From contig NZ_JANRHG010000001.1 in the NCBI RefSeq assembly GCF_024733845.1, positions 310,001-374,000 of the forward strand: a stretch of 64,000 nt of DNA, written 5' to 3'. The stretch is from Neomoorella sulfitireducens. GTDB taxonomy: Bacteria > Bacillota > DSM-521 > Neomoorellales > Neomoorellaceae. Under the pieces are notes generated by a model, which saw nothing but the letters and a program-made list of their open reading frames with translations, did not search any database and had not been told where the DNA came from. This document shows, piece after piece, positions 35,745 to 44,350 of the stretch. The position numbers and the translations under genes were made by a program. Each line of letters begins with the position of its first letter. Position 1 is the stretch's first letter.

Positions 35745-36953
35745 TTAATTCGTTCCTTGACCCAGAACTTCCTTTAACGCTTCCTTGAGAATAGCTAAAG
35801 CCCTGTCGATTTCATCTTTACTAATGGTAAGGGGTGGGAGAAAACGCAGGACGTGGCCGTGGAGGGAATTGATCAATAAACCCCGTTCCATGCAGGCGGC
35901 CACCACCGCGTCAACCGGGCCGTCCATCTCTAGCCCCAGGAGCAGCCCGCGGCCCCTAACCTCTATTAATTGGGGAAACTCCCGCACCAGCTTATCCAGT
36001 TCCCGGTAGAAATACTCTCCCACATCGCGGGCGTTTTCCACCAGCCCTTCCTCCAGCAGGGATTTGAAGGCCGCCACCCCGGCGGCCGTAGCCAGGGGAT
36101 TGCCGCCGAAGGTGGAGGCGTGGTCGCCGGGGGCGAAGGCGGAGGCTACCTTTTCCTTGGCCAGCATGGCGCCGATGGGTACCCCGCCGGCCAAAGCCTT
36201 GGCCAGGGTCATAATATCCGGTTCCACCCCGTAATACTGGTAGGCGAAAAGATAGCCCGTCCGCCCCAGGCCGCACTGTACTTCGTCAAAGATAAGCAAG
36301 AGTCCTTCATCGTCGCAGAGGGCCCGCACCGCCTGGAGGTAATCTTTATTGGCCGCGTAGACGCCGCCTTCCCCCTGGACCGGTTCCAGCATGACGGCGC
36401 AGGTGCGGGGGTTCACCGCCGCCCGCAGGCCAGCCAGGTCGTTGAAGGGAACGTATCTGAAACCTGCCGGCAGGGGAGCAAAACCGCGGTGGAATTTCTC
36501 CTGACCGGTAGCCGTCAAGGTAGCCAGGGTGCGGCCGTGAAAGGAACGGCGCATGGTGATTATCTCGTAGCTTTCCGGCCCCCGGTGTTCTTTGGCATAC
36601 TTGCGGGCGAGTTTAATAGCACCTTCATTGGCTTCCGCCCCGCTGTTGCAGAAAAAGACTTTATCCAGGGCCGAATTTTCCACCAGCAGGCGGGCCAGTT
36701 CCACCTGGGGTTCAATCCAGTAAAGGTTGGAGCAGTGGAGAAGCTTGCCCGCCTGTTCCCTGATGGCCGTTACCACCCGGGGATGGCAGTGCCCCAGGGA
36801 GTTGACCGCCAGGCCGCCTACAAAATCCAGGTACTCCCGGCCGTCGGCATCCCATACCCGGGCCCCTTCGCCCCGTACCAGGGCCACGGGATAGCGGCCG
36901 TAGGTCCGCATCACGTATTTTTCCCCCAGAGCTATAATAGCCGCGTTATCCAT
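35745..36953 (-). CDS. argD: Acetylornithine aminotransferase
   Basis: 402 residues from ATG 36953 (GGAGG 9 bases upstream; the GTG three codons earlier overlaps the RBS). Class III PLP aminotransferase: GGLAVNSLGHCHP, FFCNSGAEANEGAIKLARK, SFHGRTLATLTATGQ, LLIFDEVQCGLGRTG (PLP Asp) and MTLAKALAGGVPIGAM (Schiff-base Lys). Converts N-acetylglutamate semialdehyde to N-acetylornithine. 17 bases after argB. Confidence 0.96.
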   Translation of the reverse strand: MDNAAIIALGEKYVMRTYGRYPVALVRGEGARVWDADGREYLDFVGGLAVNSLGHCHPRVVTAIREQAGKLLHCSNLYWIEPQVELARLLVENSALDKVFFCNSGAEANEGAIKLARKYAKEHRGPESYEIITMRRSFHGRTLATLTATGQEKFHRGFAPLPAGFRYVPFNDLAGLRAAVNPRTCAVMLEPVQGEGGVYAANKDYLQAVRALCDDEGLLLIFDEVQCGLGRTGYLFAYQYYGVEPDIMTLAKALAGGVPIGAMLAKEKVASAFAPGDHASTFGGNPLATAAGVAAFKSLLEEGLVENARDVGEYFYRELDKLVREFPQLIEVRGRGLLLGLEMDGPVDAVVAACMERGLLINSLHGHVLRFLPPLTISKDEIDRALAILKEALKEVLGQGTN

Positions 36954-36970
36954 TCCGGCCACCTCCGTCT

Positions 36971-37861
36971 CTATGGCACCACCATGGTGCCTACACCGGT
37001 ATCGGTGAATATCTCCAGTAAAATAGAGTGGGGTATGCGCCCGTCAATGATATGGGTTTTCTTCACACCGCCTTCCAGGGCGCGGATGCAGCAGTTGACC
37101 TTTGGGATCATGCCGCCGTCGATAACGCCCTGGCGAATGAGTCCCGGCACCCGGCCGACCTCCAGGGCAGAGATTAACGAGCCGGGGTCGTTGCGGTCGG
37201 CTAAAATCCCTTCCACATCCGTAAGCAACACCAGCTTGTCGGCCTGCAGGGCCACGGCCAGCTCTCCCGCCACCAGGTCGGCGTTAATATTGTAGCTCTC
37301 CCCGTCGGGGCCCACGCCGATGGGCGCCACCACAGGGATGTAGCCTTCGGCGATGACGGTTTCGATAATACCGGGATTGATCTTTTCCACCCGGCCGACA
37401 AAACCCAGGTCCAGGTCAACCTCAGCCCCATCTTCCCCCTGGATATGGACCACCTGTTTCCGGGCTTCAATGAGGTTGCCGTCCTTGCCGCAGAGGCCTA
37501 TAGCCTTGCCGCCGTAGCGGTGGATGTTGGTGACGATCTCTTTATTAATCTTCCCTACCAGGACCATTTCCACAATCGCCATGGTCTCGGCATCGGTCAC
37601 CCGCTGGCCCTGGACAAACCTGGACTCTTTACCCAGGCGTTTGAGCATGCCGCTAATCTCCGGCCCGCCGCCGTGGACGATTACCGGCCGCATGCCTACC
37701 AGGTGCATGAGGACGGCGTCCTGCATGACGGCCCTTTTCAGGTCGCAGTTGGTCATGGCGTGGCCGCCGTACTTGATCACCACGGTTTTGCCGTAGAACT
37801 GGCGGATATAGGGCAGGGCTTCAATGAGGATTTCCGTTTTTTCCAGGGGTGAAAGGGGCAT
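36971..37861 (-). CDS. argB: Acetylglutamate kinase
   Basis: 296 residues from ATG 37861 (GGAGGGAAGG upstream; an 8-residue longer frame lacks an RBS). Amino-acid kinase fold: TVVIKYGGHAM (Lys), PVIVHGGGPEISGML, INADLVAGELAVAL, VLLTDVEGIL and GGMIPKVNCCIRALEGG. The KRLGKESRFVQGQRVTD and the start LSPLEKTEILIEALPYIRQF, with an N-terminal helix, fit the arginine-sensitive hexameric type, the expected form in organisms with the cyclic ArgJ pathway. Confidence 0.96.
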   Translation of the reverse strand: MPLSPLEKTEILIEALPYIRQFYGKTVVIKYGGHAMTNCDLKRAVMQDAVLMHLVGMRPVIVHGGGPEISGMLKRLGKESRFVQGQRVTDAETMAIVEMVLVGKINKEIVTNIHRYGGKAIGLCGKDGNLIEARKQVVHIQGEDGAEVDLDLGFVGRVEKINPGIIETVIAEGYIPVVAPIGVGPDGESYNINADLVAGELAVALQADKLVLLTDVEGILADRNDPGSLISALEVGRVPGLIRQGVIDGGMIPKVNCCIRALEGGVKKTHIIDGRIPHSILLEIFTDTGVGTMVVP

Positions 37862-37903
37862 CTTACCTTCCCTCCAGTATGTCATATCTAAGGTTGTTGC
37901 TAT

Positions 37904-39121
37904 TTAAGTACGGTAAGAAGCGTTGATTTTTACATAGTCATAGGTCAGGTCGCAGCCCCAGGCGGTAGCCGCAGCCGCACCCTGTTTTAAATCCAGGGTA
38001 ATGGTGATCTCCTCTTCCCGCAAGATAGCCGCCGCCTTATCTTCGCTAAAAGGTAAAGGCTCGCCATCCCGGGCCATCTGCTCCCAGCCGGCCCGGCTTT
38101 CCAGGTAAATGTCTACCTTGCCCGGATCGATCTCGGCCCCGGAGTAACCGGCGGCGCAGAGAATGCGGCCCCAGTTGGCATCGGCGCCGAAGATGGCGCT
38201 CTTTACCAGGTTGGATCCGGCCACGGCCCGGGCAACCAAACGGGCTTCCCCTTCGCTGGCCGCCCGCCGCACTTTCACGGTGATGAGTTTGGTCGCGCCC
38301 TCACCGTCCCGGGCAATCAGGCGGGCCAGTTCACGGCAGACGTACTCCAGGGCGGCGCGAAAGGCGGCATGATCTTCAATGGTCAGGGGCGGGTTGCCGG
38401 CGCAGCCGTTGGCCAGGATGACGGCCATGTCGTTGGTGCTGGTGTCGCCGTCCACCGTAACCATATTGAAGGTCCGGTCCACCACCGCCCGCAGGGCCTG
38501 GTCCAGGTCATCCTGTTCGATGGCGACATCGGTGGTCAAAAAGCAGAGCATGGTCCCCATATTGGGGTGGATCATGCCGGAACCCTTGGCGATGCCGCCG
38601 ATGGTTACCGTGACCCCTCCCAGGGACAGGCGGACGGCAATTTCCTTCTTGATAGTATCGGTGGTCATAATGGCCGCCGCCGCGTCTTCACCGCCATCCA
38701 CGGCGAGCAACTCTGCCGCCGCCCGGATGCCTGCTCTAATTTTATCCATAGGCAAAGGCACGCCGATAACACCGGTAGAGGCAACCGCCACCTGCCAGGG
38801 TTCGCAATCTACCGCCGCCGCTGTTAGCGCCGCCATTTCCCGGGCGTCGCGGCAACCCCTCTCTCCCGTACAGGCGTTGGCATTGCCGCTGTTGCAGACA
38901 ATAGCCCGCGCGATCCCGCTTTTAAGATGCTCCCTGGTAACTAGCAGGGGTGCTGCTTTGACGCGATTCCTGGTGTATACGGCCGCTGCCGTTGCCGGCA
39001 CCTCGCTTACAATCAGGGCCAGGTCCTTCTTTTCCTTTTTTAGCCCGGCGTGGACGCCAGCAGCGACAAAACCCAGGGGAGCGGTAATACCGCCGGAAAC
39101 AAGCTGGATATCTTCAGTCAT
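37904..39121 (-). CDS. argJ: Bifunctional ornithine acetyltransferase/N-acetylglutamate synthase
   Basis: 405 residues from ATG 39121 (GCGGAGGAAGGAAG upstream). Ntn-type self-cleaving family: N-terminal GGITAPLGFVAAGVHAGLK, the cleavage site inside GMIHPNMGTMLCFLTTDVAI (Thr of the M-A/G-T-M-L motif), MVTVDGDTSTNDMA and the C-terminal ASYRT. Recycles the acetyl group from acetylornithine to glutamate, and makes acetylglutamate from acetyl-CoA if bifunctional; presence of argB and absence of argE/argA here agree. Confidence 0.96.
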   Translation of the reverse strand: MTEDIQLVSGGITAPLGFVAAGVHAGLKKEKKDLALIVSEVPATAAAVYTRNRVKAAPLLVTREHLKSGIARAIVCNSGNANACTGERGCRDAREMAALTAAAVDCEPWQVAVASTGVIGVPLPMDKIRAGIRAAAELLAVDGGEDAAAAIMTTDTIKKEIAVRLSLGGVTVTIGGIAKGSGMIHPNMGTMLCFLTTDVAIEQDDLDQALRAVVDRTFNMVTVDGDTSTNDMAVILANGCAGNPPLTIEDHAAFRAALEYVCRELARLIARDGEGATKLITVKVRRAASEGEARLVARAVAGSNLVKSAIFGADANWGRILCAAGYSGAEIDPGKVDIYLESRAGWEQMARDGEPLPFSEDKAAAILREEEITITLDLKQGAAAATAWGCDLTYDYVKINASYRT

Positions 39122-39147
39122 TTCTTCCTTCCTCCGCAAAAAACTCG

Positions 39148-39405
39148 ATCGCAGGCTGGCATTGTCTCGCTCGCACCAAAGCCCTTATGGAGCGGCCTAC
39201 GGCTCAGCCGGGGCTTAAGGCGGGGTTCCCGGCCTATTCGGCATCCTTGCCTCAAAGGCCGGCCTCGGACCTCCTGTCCTCGGCCCCGCCCTCGCTCCTC
39301 GGCTTCGCCAGGACTGCTTAGCCGCTCGGGCCAAGTCGCTCGCTTCCGACAAATGCCGGCCAGGCATTTTCAGGCCCTCGCTGATGGCGGCCCATCGCCA
39401 TGGAA
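39148..39405. repeat. Long hairpin-forming intergenic element 2 between argC and argJ
   Basis: Outer arms GCAGGCTGGCATTGTC and GACAAATGCCGGCCAGGC are near complements; inside are GAGCGGC/GCCGCTC, GGCGGGG/CCCCGCC and CCGGCCT/AGGCCGG. It begins with a 33-base block (39148-39180) about 80% alike to 44264-44297 of element 3, and ends with CGCTGATGGCGGCCCATCGC, like the tails of elements 1 and 3. No gene is present in the 297-bp spacer. Confidence 0.6.
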
Positions 39406-39418
39406 GGCTCCTTCGTAT

Positions 39419-40459
39419 TTAAGGGCATAGTCCCGGTGCGGCCAGAGCAGTGGTCTCCGGGAAACCGCACATGAGATTGAGGTTCTGCACCGCCTGGCCG
39501 GACGCGCCTTTGGTCAAGTTATCAATGGCGCTGGCTACCACCACCCGGCCGGTACGGCTATCCACAGTAAAGTTGATATGACAGTTGTTGCTACCGTAGA
39601 CCCAGCGGGTGTGGGGCCAATTGCCCGGCGGCAGGAGATGGATAAAGGGCTCCCCGACGTAAAAATCCTGGTAAACCTGCCGCAGTTCCCCTTCCGTTGC
39701 CGGCCGGGCCAGGGCGGCGTACATGGTGCTTAAAATTCCCCGGCTGATAGGCAAGAGGTGGGGTGTAAAGGTAACCTTAACCTCTCGGCCCGCCAGGGCG
39801 CTCAGTTCCTGCTCGATCTCCGGGGTATGGCGATGGCCGGCCACACCGTAGGGATTGATATTTTCATTGCATTCCACAAAAAGGCTGGTCACCCTGGCGT
39901 CCCGGCCGGCCCCGGATACCCCTGATTTGGCATCGATGATGATGGTCGCCGGGTCGATGTAGCCGGCCTTGAGCAGGGGCGCCAGGCCCAGGATGACGCT
40001 GGTGGGGTAACAGCCAGGATTGGCGACCACCCGGGCCCCGCGGATGGCTTCGCGATGGATTTCCGTCAGGCCGTACACGGCCCGGGCCGCCAGTTCATGA
40101 TCGGTATGGGATACTTTATACCATTCCTCGTAAACCCCGGCGTCCCGGAAGCGCAGATCGGCGCCCAGGTCGATGACTTTTACGCCCTTTTCAACGGCTC
40201 GGGCGGCCACCTTTACCGCGTGACCGTGGGGCAGGGCGATGAAAACCACTTCCGCCCGTTCCAGGACTTCCTCCGGGGTTAAGTCTTCGCAGGGAAGATT
40301 GGCATAACCTGTAAGTGACGGATAAACGCCGGCCATATCCTCACCGGCATAGTGCCTGGAAGTCAGGGCCACCAGTTCGACTTCCGGGTGCCTGCTTAAG
40401 ATCCGCACCAGTTCAGCGCCGGTATAACCGGTGGCACCGATAATGCCTGCTTTGACCAA
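39419..40459 (-). CDS. argC: N-acetyl-gamma-glutamyl-phosphate reductase
   Basis: 346 residues from TTG 40459, chosen for AAGGAGG 9 bases upstream; a longer frame to 40498 has no RBS. Rossmann start KAGIIGATGYTGAELVRIL, active-site VVANPGCYPTSVILGLAPLL (catalytic Cys), SGVSGAGRDA and the C-terminal NLTKGASGQAVQNLNL. First gene of argCJBDFGH. Reduces acetylglutamyl phosphate to the semialdehyde with NADPH. A candidate ArgR site lies 46 bp upstream. Confidence 0.96.
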   Translation of the reverse strand: MVKAGIIGATGYTGAELVRILSRHPEVELVALTSRHYAGEDMAGVYPSLTGYANLPCEDLTPEEVLERAEVVFIALPHGHAVKVAARAVEKGVKVIDLGADLRFRDAGVYEEWYKVSHTDHELAARAVYGLTEIHREAIRGARVVANPGCYPTSVILGLAPLLKAGYIDPATIIIDAKSGVSGAGRDARVTSLFVECNENINPYGVAGHRHTPEIEQELSALAGREVKVTFTPHLLPISRGILSTMYAALARPATEGELRQVYQDFYVGEPFIHLLPPGNWPHTRWVYGSNNCHINFTVDSRTGRVVVASAIDNLTKGASGQAVQNLNLMCGFPETTALAAPGLCP

Positions 40460-40504
40460 TGGCGGGAACCTCCTTGATTCGGTGTTATAATTATACAACG
40501 TTAC

Positions 40505-40518
40505 TGCATATTAATGCA
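40505..40518. promoter_or_regulatory. Candidate ARG box (ArgR/AhrC operator)
   Basis: TGCATATTAATGCA is an imperfect palindrome matching the TGAATATTAATTCA-type ARG box at most positions; it lies about 46 bp before argC in AT-rich DNA. No second box was clearly seen. Confidence 0.5.
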
Positions 40519-40615
40519 ATACACCGGCAAAAAAAATAATAAATCCTTAATTTTAAATTAACCCTGGATAAAAAAGCATTTGTTCCTCCTGATTTTATCC
40601 CCTGCGGGGTGACTG

Positions 40616-40640
40616 GAAAAAAGCAGCCTGATAGGCTGCT
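40616..40640 (-). terminator. Rho-independent terminator upstream of argC
   Basis: Perfect stem AGCAGCCT / AGGCTGCT with a 3-base loop followed by TTTTTT on the minus strand. It ends the transcript of the SH3-like protein gene and isolates the arg operon. Confidence 0.9.
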
Positions 40641-40744
40641 CTCCCGGTACCGGCTATTTATATCACCCTTGCCGTCCCTTTCCTGGTCCACTTTGCCATG
40701 CGCGGGAAGCAGGGAGAAACGGCTGGCCTCCTTAAAGGACAAAC

Positions 40745-41704
40745 TTAAACCCTGCCCGGTAATACATCTAGATGGGGTTTTAAAATATATCCCACCTGAC
40801 CGCCCCTGGTTTTAACCCGCCAGTAAGAAGGTTCCCCCGCTTTCAACCATGACAGCAGGTCCTCATCCTCCAATACGGCCACCTCCTCACCGGCCGGCAG
40901 GTTAAGCAAATCAACATACTTATTCCCCACACGTTCTTTAAGGGGTGTAACTTTATTTACCCTGCCGACGGCCATGACCATGGCCCCCCAGGCCGGTTCC
41001 CAGCGGTAGGTGTGGGTGACCGTCCGGCTCTGGATATTCGTCCGGGGCCCGGTTGCTTCCGGGGCCGACCAGAGGGTCTGGCTACTAATGGTTTTAATGA
41101 TCAGCCGTCCTTCTTCCCTGGTAAAATTAGTCGTTACCTGTTCACTGACCCCCTGCCATCCTTCCCCCTGGTCCAGCCATTTTTTATTCCAGCGTTCTTC
41201 ATTGCCGGCAACTTTTCGCCAGATTTCCTGCAGGCCTTCTCCCTGCCAGCTGTACAGAACATAAAAACTGCTCAAAAAATAGCTGCCAAAGCGCTCATCC
41301 AAGAGTTCCCGGATTAACACGGCGTTGCGCCCGGTCTCCAGCTGGACCACCTTTACCTCCTGTAGGGGCAGGGTATCCAGGCAGGCAAGCATTACCTGCC
41401 GGCCCTCGGGGTTGCTGAATACACCCAGCAGGCCCCGGTCTTTAGATACCGTAACGCCGATAATCTTTTCCGTTCCTGCCGCCGGGGCAATATCCCCTTC
41501 AGCCTGGAGGTGATAAATTCCAATTTTACGTCCTTCGGCCAGTTCCTGTAAGATCTCCCTGCCTTCTCCGGTGTTCCGGCCCATCACGGCCAGGGCCCGT
41601 GCTTCATAAACATTTACTTCCCCGTCTGCCACCCGCTGCCAGAAGACGACGGCTGCCAGGGCAAGAATAATTAGTGCCCTTAACCAGCGCCGGCGATTAT
41701 CCAT
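40745..41704 (-). CDS. Membrane-anchored hypothetical protein with C-terminal SH3-like domain
   Basis: 319 residues from ATG 41704 (GGGGGAGTGG upstream). One N-terminal membrane segment (LRALIILALAAVVFWQRVA), then a middle region with no recognised family, and a bacterial SH3-type end (about 255-319: KYVDLLNLPAGEEVAVLED; YWRVKTRGGQVGYILKPHL). SH3b domains often bind peptidoglycan; the protein probably sits on the outer membrane face. Many charged, Trp-rich stretches; no catalytic motif seen. Ends at the terminator before argC. Confidence 0.7.
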   Translation of the reverse strand: MDNRRRWLRALIILALAAVVFWQRVADGEVNVYEARALAVMGRNTGEGREILQELAEGRKIGIYHLQAEGDIAPAAGTEKIIGVTVSKDRGLLGVFSNPEGRQVMLACLDTLPLQEVKVVQLETGRNAVLIRELLDERFGSYFLSSFYVLYSWQGEGLQEIWRKVAGNEERWNKKWLDQGEGWQGVSEQVTTNFTREEGRLIIKTISSQTLWSAPEATGPRTNIQSRTVTHTYRWEPAWGAMVMAVGRVNKVTPLKERVGNKYVDLLNLPAGEEVAVLEDEDLLSWLKAGEPSYWRVKTRGGQVGYILKPHLDVLPGRV

Positions 41705-41731
41705 GTCCACTCCCCCCATCCTTTTAAATTC

Positions 41732-42919
41732 TTATGCATCAGGATGGCGGGTATGAATGGTGCCGGCAAATTCCTCCTTAATCCGCTGCAGCAAATGCCC
41801 GTCAAGCATGACGTCGGCCGCCGTCCAGGCCAGGGCCGTGGCCGCCAGGATTACGACCCGGCGCCCCGCCTCGCCCCGGACTGCCCGGGCAAACTGGTGA
41901 CTGTGGGGTACCAGTTTGCCGGCGTTCAAGGACAGGTAGGGGTGGATGGCGGGTACCACCTGGCTGACGTTACCCATATCCAGGGAACCGCGGCTACAGC
42001 TGGGTGAGGCCGGAACCATTACACCCAGCTCCCTTAAGTTGTCGCGCCAGGCTGCGGCCAGGGCACGATTTGTCAGCATGGGTTCATAGGAAGGCTCGTA
42101 ATTGTGGTACCAGTAGCGGCAGCCCGTCGCCAGGGCCGCCGCCGCGGCGCAGTTTTCTACCCGTTTAACCACTTTATTTAAAGCACCCCGGGTCCGGGCG
42201 CGGGCGTAGAAGCGGGCCACGGCCCGTTCGGGGATAACATTGGGTGAAGTCCCCCCCTCGGCAATAATACCCTGGATGACGGCTCCTTCCTCCAGATAGG
42301 GGCGCAGGCTGTTGATATTGTTAAATAGCTGGATCACGGCTTCCAGGGCATTGATGCCTTCCTCCGGCCTGGAAGCGGCATGGGCCGGCCGGCCCTCATA
42401 AACGAACTCCAGGGCATCCAGGGCCAGGGAATTCACTTCTGCGGCATCGGTATCCGCGGGGTGAAACATCATGGCCGCATCCACGTCGTCCAGGACGCCC
42501 TGGCGAACCAGGACAACTTTGGCCCCGCGGGTTTCCTCGGCCGGTGTACCTAAAACAACGACGGTACCCCGGAGTTCTTTAATTACAGTCGCCAATGCCA
42601 GGGCCGCCCCGAGGCTGCCGGCAGCTATCAGGTTGTGGCCGCAGGCATGGCCCAGTTCCGGCAGGGCGTCGTATTCGGCCAGCAGGGCCACCCGCGGGCC
42701 GGGACCTCCGTTAAGCTCGGCCCTGAAAGCCGTCGGCAACTGGCAAAGGGGGCGGGTAATTTTAAAATTGTGCTCCGCCAGGATGCCGGTCAGGAGTTCG
42801 ACGGCAAAAAACTCCTGGTTACCTAATTCCGGGTGATCAAATATGGCTTCGGCCACTTCAATAATTCGTTCTTTTAAATTCTCAACGGCCCGGGCAATTC
42901 TTGCTTTTATGGCCAGCAT
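41732..42919 (-). CDS. M20 family amidohydrolase (p-aminobenzoyl-glutamate hydrolase/IAA-amino acid hydrolase type)
   Basis: 395 residues. M20D-type motifs: FDHPELGNQEFFAVELL, LAEYDALPELGHACGHNLIA (Asp/His/Cys metal site), GTPAEETRGAKVVLV (catalytic Glu-Glu), MMFHPADTD, and SLDMGNVSQVVPAIHPYLSL. ATG with GCAGGGAG. Cleaves an amide between an acyl or aromatic acid and an amino acid. 27 bases upstream of the SH3-like gene, possibly co-transcribed. Confidence 0.88.
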   Translation of the reverse strand: MLAIKARIARAVENLKERIIEVAEAIFDHPELGNQEFFAVELLTGILAEHNFKITRPLCQLPTAFRAELNGGPGPRVALLAEYDALPELGHACGHNLIAAGSLGAALALATVIKELRGTVVVLGTPAEETRGAKVVLVRQGVLDDVDAAMMFHPADTDAAEVNSLALDALEFVYEGRPAHAASRPEEGINALEAVIQLFNNINSLRPYLEEGAVIQGIIAEGGTSPNVIPERAVARFYARARTRGALNKVVKRVENCAAAAALATGCRYWYHNYEPSYEPMLTNRALAAAWRDNLRELGVMVPASPSCSRGSLDMGNVSQVVPAIHPYLSLNAGKLVPHSHQFARAVRGEAGRRVVILAATALAWTAADVMLDGHLLQRIKEEFAGTIHTRHPDA

Positions 42920-43029
42920 ATCTAACTCCCTGCAGCTGGTAGATTAGATTCCCCGGTGGTGGAAATAATAACTAGAGGAGCTCAAAAGGGGCACCCTTGA
43001 TACTAAAACGAAATAAGGGAGGTACCCCA

Positions 43030-43302
43030 TTGACCCTGGCCACCTGTAACCGGCGTTGCGCCTGTTTAAATGAAAATACCTGCGGGCTGTCCGCAATCAT
43101 GGAACCCGGCCAGCCCTTCCTCTGCCCTTACCGTCACCATGAAGAAACAGCCCTTACCAGGGAAGCAGGCTTCCCGGCAGCCGGACTCCCGCGCAACTTC
43201 GCGACTGTCTCCCATGCTCGCTACCCCGGAACTGGCCCTGCCCCCGGGGGCGGTCCCGCTTTTCAAGGGTTGGGCTTACCGCCGGGGCCAAGGTTAAACT
43301 AA
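43030..43302 (+). CDS. Possible small Cys-rich protein
   Basis: 90 codons from a TTG with AAGGGAGGTACCCCA upstream, a strong RBS at good spacing. The N-terminal half has CNRRCACLNENTCG and a later PFLCPYRHHE, i.e. five Cys and two His, a plausible metal-binding pattern. The C-terminal third is Gly/Pro-rich and low complexity. It is alone on the plus strand between minus genes, and its 3' end overlaps the aminopeptidase stop codon by 4 bases. No family recognised; could still be spurious. Confidence 0.35.
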   Translation: MTLATCNRRCACLNENTCGLSAIMEPGQPFLCPYRHHEETALTREAGFPAAGLPRNFATVSHARYPGTGPAPGGGPAFQGLGLPPGPRLN

Positions 43303-44231
43303 AGGAGCTCCTGCCTGTCAACCTTTAACCGGGGCCGGAGGAGAATGCCGTCCAGGTGGCTGGGAGCCTCTACCTGGCCGCCAAAGGTGCTATTATCCCC
43401 CAGGGCGATATGGACGGTGCCCCGCACCTTCTCGTCTTCCAGGACGTTGCCGGTGAGCCTGGCCAGGGGATTGAGCCCGATACCCAGCTCGGCAATGTTA
43501 CGGCTGGCGGGGCCGTAACGGTTAAAAATTTCTTCCAGCAGGCGGGCTTCCCGGCCGCCGCTGACGGCAACGGCCTGTCCTGCTTCCACTTTTATTCGTA
43601 AAGGTTTTTCTAAAATACCGATGCCGGCCAGGGCCCCGTCAATGACAAGCAGCCCCCGGGCAGTTCCTTCCACCGGGGCCACATAAGCCTCCCCGGCAGG
43701 CAGGTTGCCAAAGCTTCCCGGACGGGTGTAAAGGCCGGTATCGGGGTGTCCCGGACGGCCGGCAATACTGAAGGTAAGATCCGTCCCCGCAGGGGTCGTC
43801 AGGTGAACCTCCCGGCCGCTGGTAAGCAGGGATGCATAATGCTCACAATCGGCAGCCAGGGCCTTGTAGTCGACGGCCAGGGTGCGTTCCAGCATATCCG
43901 CTGTAGCACCGGGCAAAGAAGCGATGCGGGCGCCGGCGGTGTTAGCCTCCCTGCGGGCCCGGGTGTGGGATAGGGACCTGGAGGTAGCCAGTACGACAAC
44001 CTGGCTTTCCCGCATGGCGGCCGCCACTACAGGCGGGGGTTCCTGGCCGTGGTTATCCCGCGGCAGCATGGTGATGATGGCCGCCTCGGCTTTCAGTTCC
44101 CGGGCGGCGGCAAAAAAAGCCTCGCCAACTGGCTGTAAATCAGTATCGGTAACGATGAGTACTGTTTCGTTACTCGTCACCGCCAGGCATTCCGTAAGGG
44201 CCAGGCAGCAGGCTGAAGCTAGGTCCGGCAT
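43299..44231 (-). CDS. Aminopeptidase-like protein (M29/AmpT-type)
   Basis: 310 residues, shorter than classical M29 enzymes (about 400). The C-terminal block NIAELGIGLNPLARLTGNVLEDEKVRGTVHIALGDN (read in parts, about 249-285) and FGGQVEAPSHLDGILL supply the Glu, His and Asp metal ligands of M29-type aminopeptidases; HLTTPAGTDLTFSIAGR also fits. ATG with GAAGGAG. N-terminal domain (about 1-130) is a Rossmann-like part. Located next to the AmmeMemoRadiSam genes; whether related is unknown. Confidence 0.75.
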   Translation of the reverse strand: MPDLASACCLALTECLAVTSNETVLIVTDTDLQPVGEAFFAAARELKAEAAIITMLPRDNHGQEPPPVVAAAMRESQVVVLATSRSLSHTRARREANTAGARIASLPGATADMLERTLAVDYKALAADCEHYASLLTSGREVHLTTPAGTDLTFSIAGRPGHPDTGLYTRPGSFGNLPAGEAYVAPVEGTARGLLVIDGALAGIGILEKPLRIKVEAGQAVAVSGGREARLLEEIFNRYGPASRNIAELGIGLNPLARLTGNVLEDEKVRGTVHIALGDNSTFGGQVEAPSHLDGILLRPRLKVDRQELL

Positions 44232-44263
44232 GTTAACAACTCCTTCATATCTTAATACCCCTT

Positions 44264-44345
44264 ATCGCAATCTGGCTTTGTTTTCGCTCGCTCCAAACTA
44301 AAGCCAGCCCTCTAATATTTTACCTGTCGTTGAGTTGATGGCGGC
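44264..44345. repeat. Short hairpin element 3 with shared 5' block and tail
   Basis: CTGGCTTT / AAAGCCAG stem around a loop holding TCGCTCGCTCCAAA. The left part (44264-44297) aligns with 39148-39180, and the tail GTTGAGTTGATGGCGGCAGG with the tails of elements 1 and 2. It looks like a reduced version of element 2. Confidence 0.55.
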
Positions 44346-44350
44346 AGGTC

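Noticed and set aside
39050-39430. Plus-strand 126-codon frame over the argJ start and spacer
   Set aside because: Shadow of argJ and of hairpin element 2; Arg/Pro/Ser-rich translation typical of antisense GC-rich DNA.
40491-40742. Minus-strand 83-codon frame before argC
   Set aside because: It runs through a strong terminator hairpin and the argC promoter region, has no family resemblance and no clear RBS.
40600-40745. T-box leader before argC
   Set aside because: A terminator preceded by GGTACCGG suggested one, but the conserved T-box sequence and antiterminator are missing; the terminator fits the upstream gene.
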